Below, one piece after another: positions 10,772-21,310 of a stretch of DNA of 64,000 nucleotides; position 1 is the stretch's first letter, and each line of letters opens with the position of its first letter. The stretch covers positions 682,001 through 746,000 of the forward strand of contig NC_088708.1 in NCBI RefSeq assembly GCF_963576615.1, read 5' to 3'. Below the pieces are notes generated by a model. The model saw only the letters and a list, made by a program, of their open reading frames with translations. It had not been told where the DNA came from and did no database searches. Source of the DNA: Watersipora subatra. Its lineage: Eukaryota > Bryozoa > Gymnolaemata > Cheilostomatida > Watersiporidae. The translations under genes and the position numbers were made by a program.

Positions 10772-11669
10772 AGGTTGACTTGCAACAAAATTCACATTAC
10801 AGTTATTTGGTATCAAAAGATTCACCATGTCTTACTCTGCTGTGTTGGAGGTGCAAAAATATGTGGAAATGTGATTAAAAGCTCTTAAAAGCTCAAAAAC
10901 GAACAGTTAATTGCTGCTATCACGAGACTGCCATAGACTAGAATCTCTTTCCAAAACGGCTCAAATGTGATGTAGTTGTACAAGATGGCTTCTGTTTACA
11001 CTTTCACGCAACCTCGTTCGTCAAAATATTTTCACAAATATACTTCATGCATTCAATAAAACCATGTCTATTGTTCTTACGCATCTATTTCATCGTCATT
11101 GTAATGCTGTCACTTACAGAACTGATATCTTATATAACCTACCGTGAAAATTCGTTTAATTTTTTAACCTTAGCTCGAAGGAGTACATATCGTTGTCTGA
11201 TAAACATGACGAGCTGTTGGTCACCTGTGATAATAGAAAAATGCTGCAGCAATTATTCGCGAAGTATGGGTCACATGATCAGATTACGACTAGCCGATTA
11301 GACCTAGCCGAAACAAAACTGTAAAGTAGCGAGCATCTATACCTATTTGATACGGGGTCTTCGGTAAACCTGAAGTGTTTGTCATAAACTAGTGCTCCGT
11401 TTTATATTGAGCCTTTTATTGGCCTTTCAATTTACGTGAGAACATCATGTGACAAAACAATAACCAAATGTAATGACTACGCCAGAGAAATAAACTGATT
11501 CCAATCTACGGCGGTTTTGTGATGGTTGCGATCAACTGTTCATTTTTGAGCTTTTAAGAGCTTCTAATTACATTTCCACATATTTTGCACCTACAACACA
11601 GCAGAGTAAGACATGGTGAATTTTTTGATACCAAATAACTGTAATGTGAATTTTGTTGCAAGTCAAATT
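10772..11669. mobile_element. Non-autonomous DNA transposon with long TIRs, TTAA flanks, copy 1
   Basis: An 898-bp element with inverted arms of roughly 170-185 bp. The left arm starts AGGTTGACTTGCAACAAAAT; the right arm ends ATTTTGTTGCAAGTCAAATT. TTAA lies on both sides (10768-10771 and 11670-11673). A second copy is at 24624-25533. TTAA target sites are used by piggyBac and Kolobok. The AG...CT termini fit Kolobok better than the CCY start of piggyBac, but without a transposase the superfamily is unproved. No coding capacity is seen. Confidence 0.8.
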
Positions 11670-11870
11670 TTAAGAATAATGATTTTTGGTCCTTACATAT
11701 AGGCACGCAGGTGTAGGTGATGTGATATGAAGGAGTCATGAAGTGTTGGCACAAGTGAGTGGTTGATGCAGGTGCAAGAGTTGCTTTGCAAAGCAAAATG
11801 GTAATGAAGAGAGTTAAGTGATGAGGGAAATGGTAGCAATCATTTGCTAGGCACTGAAATCATAATGGTA

Positions 11871-12440
11871 GTGAAAATAGAATTATTGGCAGAAGCTTTG
11901 AATTTTCCAACTCAAGAAAAACTATGCGGAAAATTAATGATGAAGCCTGAAAATGGTGTAGTGTTTGAAGGTTAATAATAAGTATATTGAACTTATGTTT
12001 AATACTGCAGCAGAAGTTTCAACAGTATCTGAAACAATACTGAAGATTGGAGTTGCAAATAGGGAAGCCATTGAGGGCTTTAAAAAATGTTGATGGTAGA
12101 GGGGGTAGTGAAGACGAGAGTGAGCCATTCAGCAGTTTACAGCTGAAATGCAGCTAAGCAGAGTGCAATGATGTGTTGAAAAGGCGGTCCATATAGAAAA
12201 TCCAAACAGAAGTTAAGAGTAGCGCAACAAGAAGAGGTAGGTAACTCAGATGAGCGAGATGAATAAAAAAAGGCTAGTGTCTGAGGAGATTTTCGTGAAG
12301 CAACTTTAGGCCAGTTGCGTCGCAAATTGAATTGCTTGACAAATCTGGTCTCACAGAAAATGAAAAAAGGCATCGTATGATGGGAATTGATGAACCTCGG
12401 GCTGCATTGGTATCTGATGCAACAGACGCTGCAAAGAGTT
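11871..12440 (+). pseudogene. Degenerate gene-like relic, family not recognised
   Basis: Several plus-strand pieces read like protein: IELLAEALNFPTQEKLCGKL near 11877, FNTAAEVSTVSETILKIG and ANREAIEGFKK near 12000-12085, and LDKSGLTENEKRHRMMGIDE near 12335. They lie in different registers and are interrupted, so the gene is dead. The position beside a transposon suggests an element's gene, but I do not recognise the family. The reverse-strand ORFs over it look like shadows. Confidence 0.35.
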
Positions 12441-13012
12441 AGAAAAGTTGGAAGACGTCTTAGAGATTAGTGCATAGTGAATATATATTGTTGCGAGAAA
12501 AGTGAAACAAGATTTTTTTGGGTCTTTAGAACTCATCAACCAACAAGTAACTCCGATTAATCTGGTTGCCACACACCATTATTGTGTCAACAGGTGGCAG
12601 AGAATGGTAGTTTACCACTTTTAACATTTTTTTCCTGTAATTAGTAATTCCGTGGCCTATAGCCCTTTTAGTTGATGAGCTGCAAATAACTAGCTATTAA
12701 AAAGGGAGTAGAAATACAAAAATCTACTTTTTCTTACGGAGTGAGCAATGCGCCAAATCAGCTAATCATAACTGTACTCAAATCTAGGTCATTTTTAATG
12801 CAGTGGATATTTGCTTGTATCGATAGCAATTAGGTCTTTAGTTTGTTTCCGGTATCGTTCAGTTAGAGGCTGTCGTTAACGTTGGTAGTAGCAGTGAAAG
12901 ATTTATATCTCTACATAAACTGATTTTCATAGCTAACTATCGTGATTGCATAATTCATTACAATCAGATATTACATCTTAATAACCTAATACGCTTTATG
13001 AAAAAAAGCAGC

Positions 13013-13198
13013 TAATTGGACATTTTTGTGGAGCACTACTTACAAAGAGTCTGCGAGGTTCATTGCAACCAATTAAAATCATCGCAACAACCCACATTGT
13101 TGACTCATCCAAATACGGAATGCTGGAAGAGGTTTGCTAGCGAGCCAAAATATCAATCAAAGTGCTTCTCAAACTGTAAAGAATCTCACACCGGCTGA
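13013..13198 (+). CDS. Cysteine-rich open frame, possible exon
   Basis: A 61-codon plus-strand frame without an ATG at its start, ending in TGA. It has six cysteines in a loosely paired pattern (VCEVHC ... ECWKRF ... KCFSNC) and a helix-like start (DIFVEHYLQRVC). This could be the last exon of a small Cys-rich protein. No signal peptide or family is recognisable. Chance is a real alternative. Confidence 0.22.
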
Positions 13199-13412
13199 AG
13201 AAACCATTGTGAGAAAATAGCAAACCCATTTACTCCATCCTTCTATGAATAATCAAATGATTAATCAATCAGGTAATAAATGCATTATTTTATTGAAAAT
13301 TCTGCATTCTTTTACCAGATCATTTATCTGCCATAACCATGTACTTCTTTGTTAGAGGGCATGTACTGTAGTCAACTGCATGATTTTAATATAATTATAA
13401 TCACTCAATTAG

Positions 13413-13567
13413 GCCACTTGGAACAGCTCAGTTAGAGAACAACCCAACCGTGATATCACTACCACAAAGGAGCTTTGTGGCGAAGGAAGTCCACTACTAC
13501 CACTCTTGTAAAAAGAACCACTGTCGCATAGTGCATACGCAAACTGTTTCTACCACAATTGAAATCA
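13413..13567 (+). CDS. Exon-like segment, unrecognised gene
   Basis: 155 bp open in one frame between an AG (13411-13412, after caattag) and a strong donor (A|GTAAGT at 13568). It reads 51 residues, starting PLGTAQLENNPTVISLPQRS and including YYHSCKKNHCRIVH. Both ends are phase-1 type. No family recognised. Splice-site quality and amino-acid composition make it better than random, but no neighbouring exon was joined. The frame at 13013-13198 lies 215 bp upstream on the same strand. Confidence 0.3.
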
Positions 13568-16500
13568 GTAAGTTGACCTAACAATATTCTATAAAGTGCA
13601 TAGAGCAAAATTGAATCTTTCAAGAACCTTTTTCACTATAAAAAGTGCTGTCTCATGTCTTGTTCTTGATGGAAAAAAAATATATATATGAAGTTTATTT
13701 TGTCTGTTTTATTCAAATATGATAATGAGTTTTATAACTAATCCATTAACCTTTTAAATGATTGTATATTTATATTTTTATTGATAGGTTGCCAGACAAG
13801 GACCGCCAAATAGATATGAATGATACTACTTGTATGATAAAGACAATGGGTAAAGATAGCAGTGATAAGGGTGATAATGAGAAGATCAATCTTATTACTG
13901 ACATCTGTCTGAAAACGTTCTATAAGCAAAACAAATAGCATGTCCTGCTTAACATTTTGAATCAAACAAAATGGGCCAAAAGTTTGTTGTAGATACAATT
14001 TAGTGTCAAATAGGTGCCATGATGGTTGTTTGTTATGAATAAAATGCATCAATAATAATGGAATTAAATGATGGTGAAGATAAAAAAGGGGTTACCAAAA
14101 ATGCTCAGTCTTCATCATATGCAATCAGCTGCGATCATTGGTCATGGGCAAGCAGCAAATGTAGTGAGTAGTCATGACCGTATCTAGAATATCATACAAC
14201 TATCCTATTTGTCTGACCATCAATTTCAGGTGTTCCCTTGAACTCCCATTCACTTACTAACATCTGCTGTTTGCTCTCGAGTCTTTCACTTGAAGAAATT
14301 TGCTGAATCACAAATAGTTTTTTTATGTGTGGTTTTCTTTGATACACTCTTACCGTATACTTTGTGAAGGTTTCAATAGTACAGTGTATTGTGTGTGTAT
14401 TATAGTGTATTGTTGTGTAATCCATTCAATGCTGCTCAAACGACTCATTGGCTAATGCATTTCAGACAGAATTTTGAAACTTGTGTTTGAAAGAGGTTTT
14501 TCTAGTTGTGAGATCTGACTGGATGACCAAAGGAACTTGGCGGGTAATGAGACTGCAACAGGGTTCATGAGACAACTGTAGTTGCAGATATATGGACCAA
14601 GTAGGTAACACTTAACAACACTGTGCAACAATACCTAATCAAAAGCAGACAGTAGTTTGATGTATAGTTTATTACCTATATGCATGATATGGAATCATAT
14701 GAAATTATAATCTACATCATTGATCCATTGGATTGCAGTACGCTCCAACTAACAATAAGCCACCTCGTTTTTGCAGATTAGTGATCGAGTGGAGTGTATG
14801 CAGAATTTTCAATGAATCAATGCATTTACTTTTAGATTGATTTATCATTTGATTATTTATTAAAGGATGAAACAGATGAACAAGTTTGCTGATTTATCAA
14901 CATAATTTCTTCGGATTTGAGATTCCTTTCAGCTTGGGAAGTTTTTTGATATTTTGACTCATGAGTAAATGTGACCAAGCATTCAGTATAGTCTGTACAA
15001 GAGACAAGCAGTTTGAGTCGTTAAGGGGGCTTTAACTATTTTCCAATGGACCTCTCAGGCTCTTTGTAGATACAGTACTGCTCAATACTTCATAACGTTC
15101 TACTACCGGCTTATTTCCATTAGCAAAGCTTATCAGCTCGCTAGGATGTAGTACTGTATTGTAATGAATTATGCAATCCAAGATAGCTAGCAGTGGGAAT
15201 CAACTTAAGTAGAGATATTAAATCTTTACTGCTACTACCAATGATAATGCCAGTTTCTAACCGAATGATACCTGAAACAGACTAAGTACCTAATTGCTAT
15301 CGTTGGCCTTAAATAGCCACCGTTTTAAAAATCTAGATATTTGTAGAGCTGATTGGCTAATTTGTTTAGGTTTTTGTTTATGTATTTCTACTCACCCTTT
15401 AAATGGCTAATTATCGCTGCTCAACAATAGTTTCACCGGTAGGTGTCATTAAAAAGGTGAAGAAGGCTCTGGTCTACCTATTAAACCTAAGATCCATTAT
15501 AGCCTACCCCATGGTCCTGCCTCCTTTGTAAAAATGTGACTCAAAAATGTCCCGTGGCAACCAGACTATATCCCATTGTCAGTGGGTTATAGGAGATGCT
15601 TGAACCGTTGCAAATATTACTCTTTCTGCTGATGATAAAAGCATTCAATACTTATGTAAAAATATGAAGTTAAAATTGAGTTGTCCGTACTCCAAAGCAA
15701 CACATACATCAGCTCGACACTCAAACAAGAGTCATAACAGTTTATAGGTAAATAGGCCCAGCAGTTGAAATAGTGAAGGAGAATAAGGCTTCACAGGTAG
15801 GAGAAAGAGTCTGAGTAAGCAGAGGGGTAAGAGAGCCTCCACAGACAGGGAAAGACCCTCAGCAGGCAGAGGTTAAAGAGGCTGCGATGTTGAAACTGTC
15901 TTTTTACAAATGTCTTCATTAGCCTGAGAAACAGTGTTCAGGCACTCAGGTTCCGTTCTTTATGTTGTCGAGTGTTGGTATTTGAGTGGACTCATCTTAA
16001 GTACGTCATGTGAGGTTATTGGAAATGATGACTAACTCCAGTTATTTTGGTAATGTCTGATAGAGATCTAACTTGTTTTGGTAGTTTTCTGGCACGCCAA
16101 TTGATGTCTCTTTCCTCATGGGTTGCTTCTATTGAAGGATTCCTATCAACTTGTGGATGGGTGTATGATGACTGTTTTCCTGGTGGTTCTCTGATGTACC
16201 AGGTGTTTTTTCGTTGTAACATTGAATATATATGCGGTAACTTAGGTGCTGTTTCCATCTGGCATCTGTATTTGCTAATATTCCCATATAACAAAATCTT
16301 ACGAAAACTCTTAAGAGCGAAAGGTAGGGTTCACTGAGATTCTTTAAGTCTACGTAAAATAGAATCCCAAGGCCTCGTACCGGACAAGGAAGAGGGATCA
16401 TCAATACTGGGAAAAAGAAAAACTACAATAGTTTTGTACTACAATAGTTATGAAGCATACCATCTCACGTCTCTGGAAGTTCTAGGCAAAAAAACTGAAA

Positions 16501-17480
16501 GTAAGATGGTTTACTTATTTGCTGGTTTAACTCTCAAGTCCACACCTCACGCTATCGATTTTAAAAGCAGTAATTTAGTAGCAAATTATGGAAACCTTTA
16601 AATTTCTGCTTAATCGAATGAATACACCACAAGCTGTAGCGTGTGAAGAATATTTACCATTGCGATGCGACCTTTTCGCACTCGCACGCCTTTAGAGCGT
16701 GGTCTTCGCGAAATAGGCTGTGAGCCAAAAATCCAACCATTTTGCGATGAACTGTTTCTAGGTTCATAGGTTCACTCTAGTAGTACAGTACGCGGTGTCG
16801 AACACCATAATATACAATGACATGTATATACAGTACATACTGTATAACACTCTATGCAGTACATTGCCCTTGAGATGTTGGGCGACAGCGGAATCACTTG
16901 TTGACAATGCGTCAACATAACAATAAAGATAGGTTCAATGTGAGAACACGACGAAGCTTACTCGCTACTATTAGGCGTGTCAAAACTTATAAAGAAAAGA
17001 CAACTCTAACATCAGAGCTCACGTTTCCTATTTGCTCAAGCTAACAAAGTGCGCTGAACCCAACTCTTTCTACGATGCAGTCTGTTGGGTTCAACAGGAG
17101 GTCATTGAAAGCAACTCCTTATAGTCTACTAAAACCAACAGTATGCGGTGCGCATGATGTTTCTTGTCATACAACCTGCAGGGTCCAGTAGGACAGTGTT
17201 TTGCTGAAGCCAACACTAACACCCAATACTTTTAGTGATGTAATTCGCTAGACTGCATAGGAGAGAGCTGGAACCAATTTGTTATACTTTGCTTGATCAC
17301 ACAGAAGTGAATTCAATTTTTTGCTAAAACATTATCTTTATCCGAAGGCGACGATTTTTAAATCGAGAGATGACTGAGATGTTTCCGTAAATAAATTATT
17401 TCATTCATACTTACAGATCTGTGAGAGCAACTTACAAACTAAAGCAACATAATAATTTCAGCAGTGTTTGTGCTATACCA
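13568..17480. other. Long non-coding stretch
   Basis: About 3.9 kb without a supported gene. Open frames at 14192-14425 (-) and 16016-16404 (both strands) have no recognisable domain. Short runs of dinucleotide or palindromic sequence (for example TACAGTACATACTGTA near 16820) are the only structure seen. Confidence 0.4.
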
Positions 17481-17494
17481 GTACTGACATGATA

Positions 17495-18195
17495 CTAACA
17501 CAGTACAGCACCACAGTACTCACACAGTACAGCACCAGGGTACTGACACAGCACAGCACCACGGTACTCACACAGCACCACGGTACTCATACAGTACAGC
17601 ACCACGGTACTCACACAGTACATCACCACGGTACTCACACAATACAGCACCATGGTCACAGCACCACGGTACTCACACAGTACAGCACCACGTTACTCAC
17701 ACAGTACAGCATCACGGTACTCACACTGTACAGCACCACGGTACTTACACAGTACAGCACCACGGTACTTACACAGTACAGCACCACGGTACTCACACAG
17801 TACAGCACCACGATACTCACACTGTACAGCACCACAGTACTCACACAGTACAGCACCACGGTACTCACACAGTACAGCACCACGGTACTTACACAGTACA
17901 GCACCACGGTACTCACACAGTACAGCACCACGATACTCACACAGTACAGCACCACAGTACTGACGCAGTGCAGCGCCGCGCTACTGACGCAGTACAGCGC
18001 CGCGGTACTGACGCAGTACAGCGCCGCGGTACTGACGCAGTACAGCGCCGCGGTACTGACGCAGTACAGCGCCGCGGTACTCACGCAGTACAGCGCCGCG
18101 GTACTAACGCAGTGCAGCACCACGGTACTGACGCAGTGCAGCACCACGGTACTGACGCAGTACAGCACCACGGTACTCACACAGTACAGCACCAT
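17495..18195. repeat. 24-bp minisatellite with an internal GC-rich block
   Basis: About 29 units of 24 bp, consensus ACTCACACAGTACAGCACCACGGT. From about 17962 to 18110 the unit switches to ACTGACGCAGTACAGCGCCGCGGT, replacing A by G at several fixed positions and creating CpGs; the flanks keep the A form. Because 24 is divisible by three, frames of 255 (+) and 185 (-) codons remain open. They are simple repeats in every frame and are not called as genes. Confidence 0.95.
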
Positions 18196-18430
18196 ACAAC
18201 ACAGTTCAGACAAGACACATCATGTTTATAGGTAATGGGCGGTTGTATTAGAGAACTTGAAAGTTAGCAAAATGGCTGACAATCGTTTAATTAGTGTAAC
18301 ATTCGATTGGGTGATTTATGAATTCTTCTTTACCCTTCACATTCTATGCAATGCCCAATCATAACCTGTAGGCTTGACCTATATTATCGTTCACCAATTA
18401 CTTGTGTGTTGTTTAATTATTTCTGTATAT

Positions 18431-21023
18431 CCCTTTGAGGCCCGAGGACAACTTAATTGTGCTGCAATGATGAAACTTGGTGTATGCAGTGTCTAAGTAG
18501 CACTTAGAACAAATATTTTGTCAATTTTGTTTTATTTATTTTATTTGAAACATTATAAAACGTCCCTCCCAGGGGACGCTGGACTTGGGTATCTGCAAAA
18601 TTTTGACGTGTACTTGATAATAAAATAGGTTGAGCAAGTAATTATGACAATTGTATTTTGTACAATAGTACTGGCACTCTACTATAAAGCATGCACACAG
18701 CTTATAAGACTAGGAGTGAAACTCCTGCAAAGTCCAAGTGCCATTTAATTATGAAAGTCTAGAAAACAGTTTCTGTCCGGCACCGTGCAGAGGAAAACAT
18801 CACAGTGCACACATTTCACACTTGTTTTGAATTTGCAACCTTCTCTTCGGCAACGCGCACTGTTTTTTAATCTCATTGCCATAGGTAAATGTTTTGCACC
18901 TTTTTCTTGACTTTTTTGTGTTGGGAGAGGTACGACTTGACGGTATTGACGTGGAGTGTCATCAGGATCATCACTAGAGCTGCTGGAATCCCAAGCATCA
19001 TCAATAAGTTGCTCTCCTAGCAAAAAACGGTAGTCATACAGCTGCATTATTTTGGAACCTGTGTTGTTCCTTCTGTATTCTAGCCAACAGTTGTTCTCAG
19101 CTACATCTGTAAGATGCATAATAACTCGGATCGGCCACCGCTTTGATCGTGCCGTAAACCGATGGTATGAAATCATCTGATCACATAAGTCTACTCCTCC
19201 CATTGATTTATTGTATTCTCGAATGGCAGCTGGTCGAGGCACAGTAAGAAATGACTTAGTCTTTTTGCACCATCTCCGGCACTCATCTCTTGGTTCTAAG
19301 CTATGTAAAGAAGAAGCAATAAGAATGCTCTTGTTGTCAAACCACTTTATGATGCTGATCTGCTCGTCTTTCTGGTTTGCAGAGACAAATTGCTCCATGG
19401 CTCCTCTATCTTTCTTCTTCATGACTTTATCTGCTGAGAACGTTACTGGAACATTCTTGAGGCTAATAGTCCCTGTTAGGGATATGTCCTTTTTGGCCAA
19501 GTGATCTATCAAAGGTATGGTAGTAAAGAATCTGTCACAGAATACATGACTTCCTTGCACCACATCTTTAGTGAGCCGCAGGACCGCTCCTACTCCTTGC
19601 CCACCCGAACCATCGTCAAGCTTGTAATCTTTAAATGTATTTTCACCCTGATATATGTCGAAGTCTAGTACCATGCCACTAGGAATTGCTAGCACAAAGT
19701 TTTTGAGGCCTGTTGGGGACGGCTTTTGCGGCACGTATTGCCTAGCTGGACATCTTCCGGTGAAAGATATCATCTGCTCATCAATAATCACTTTGTCTCC
19801 CCTAGCTACCTGTGTGCAAGCAGTTCTTATCTGTTCAACGAAGGGACGGACTTTCCAAAGTCTATCTGCTTTTTTCTCGTGCTCATTTACCGAGAAGTTG
19901 TCAACTACTTTAAGATTATTTCTGATTTTAAAAAACCGTGTTCGAGACATTGAATTTGCTATAATTGGTACCCTCGTCTTCTTAGACCAATACATTCGCA
20001 GTCTCTTCATGTTGATGCAACCCATTATGAGGCTCATCCCAAAGAACTTCTTAATCTCTGACATCGTTGTACAAAGACTTTTGCCATGGTTCTGGGCATG
20101 ATACTGGTTGGTCAGATCAGCTATTGTTTTGAATGTGTCATCATTCAGGTATGCTTTGAATGATTCCAGTGACGTCTTATCAAGCACTGGTGGGTCAGAG
20201 AGCGCAGGATGTTGGGAGAACCTACTGGAAAACGTGTCACTTTTCTTGAAATTATAGCTTCTCTTTTTGCTCGCATCCTTTTTTTTGGTAGGAGGTTGTG
20301 GTTCGGCAACATCATCATCTGTGTCAGCATCATAATCTTCATCACTGGTGTTTTGAGAAGCTACATCTTGTTCTGGGTTGTACTCATCTTCGCTTGACAA
20401 GTATTCAAGATCAGACTCATCCAGTTGGGCTAATAGATTATTATCACCATCCCCATTTAGTGACAAATACCGCTTTTTTGATGAATTTCCTACAAAAATT
20501 AGTTTTATTGTCATAAAAACTTGGACAAATGCACACATGAGCATTGTTGACAAGTCAGCAAAATAAACTGTGACTGATAAATACTTCAACTTTACATTTC
20601 TAAAATGTATGCTAAAAATTGTTTGTAAGCATTAAGCTCCAGTGTCCCCCGCAGAGGACATCGGATTTAAGCTTGAGCAAAATAACTTCTAATACTAGTA
20701 AATAAACTTTAAACTAGTTCAACATTTTGAAATGCATGTTAACAACAAGAATATGTAGTTTAAAATTATAGATGCACTGTTTGAACAACTATACAGATAG
20801 ATTTACCTGGAAGGTTTGAAGTTTCACACTTTGAAGTGGAGGCAGCCATCTTGAATGTTTTCTACCTCTCACAAACGAGAGTGAAGCAAGTACCAACATG
20901 AGAAGACAATAAACACATTGTCCCCTGACAAGGTCATTAGACCTTAATACCTACAAATTGCTAGGCTCAATTGTATCACTAATAAAAGAATGTCCTCTTC
21001 AGGGGACTCATGGCCTCAAAGGG
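18431..21023 (-). mobile_element. piggyBac-family DNA transposon, apparently complete
   Basis: A 2,593-bp element. The terminal inverted repeats start CCCTTTGAGGCC (18431) and end GGCCTCAAAGGG (21023), matching the CCY start of piggyBac ends. The bases next to both ends are ATAT (18427-18430 and 21024-21027) rather than the canonical TTAA. Sub-terminal motifs GTCC(C/T)...GGGGAC recur near both ends (18562-18582, 20642-20659, 20921, 20990-21007) and may be transposase-binding sites. It carries one spliced transposase gene on the minus strand. Ends, gene and splice sites all look whole, implying recent activity. Confidence 0.85.
18745..20849 (-). CDS. piggyBac transposase (PGBD-like), two exons
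   Basis: DDE transposase that would cut and paste this element. Exon 1, 20849-20807, encodes MAASTSKCETSNLP and ends at a donor (G|GTAAAT). The intron is 20806-20490. Exon 2, 20489-18745, starts after tttttgtag and joins in phase, giving a 595-residue protein without internal stops. The acidic N-terminus (residues 25-75) and Lys-rich stretch (80-95) fit the family. Catalytic Asp candidates: D251 (KVIIDEQMISF), D333 (HVFCDRFFTT), D448 (MGGVDLCDQM), close in spacing to D268/D346/D447 of the moth enzyme. The C-terminus holds a Cys-rich zinc-binding domain (CRREGCKF...CVHCDVFLC...C, about 560-590). The start is chosen at the exon-1 ATG because the unspliced frame has no good ATG and reads intron. 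Ser/Asp-rich residues 515-525 precede the Cys domain. Confidence 0.92.
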
Positions 21024-21310
21024 ATATAAGGCCTTTATGCTGCATATTTTGGTCAGTCTGCTCTCGCTGTGATTTTAAACTTAGGGATTCAATTGAAACA
21101 AAGCAACAATATTGATATAAATGGCAGACTAACTAGAATTGAACACTAGCTATATCTACTTTGCTTTCATTATAAGCTACAGGTAAGATCCTCAGAGCTT
21201 CAGTCACTCGAGGTTTCAGGAGACTACTAGGAGGTTTGGGTGTCCGTTCGTATATTTGTGGTATAAGACTGCGAACTCTACCTGCATCCACTCAAATGTT
21301 CTAACCTAAA

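Noticed and set aside
16016-16404. Overlapping frames on both strands near 16.2 kb, considered as a retroelement remnant
   Set aside because: No reverse transcriptase, endonuclease or other motif could be recognised in any frame.
17468-18235. Long open frames on both strands in the 24-bp array
   Set aside because: The unit length is a multiple of three without stops; every frame is a simple repeat and both strands are open, so there is no coding evidence.
19211-20566. Plus-strand frames opposite the piggyBac transposase
   Set aside because: They are shadows of the minus-strand coding sequence, lacking motifs.
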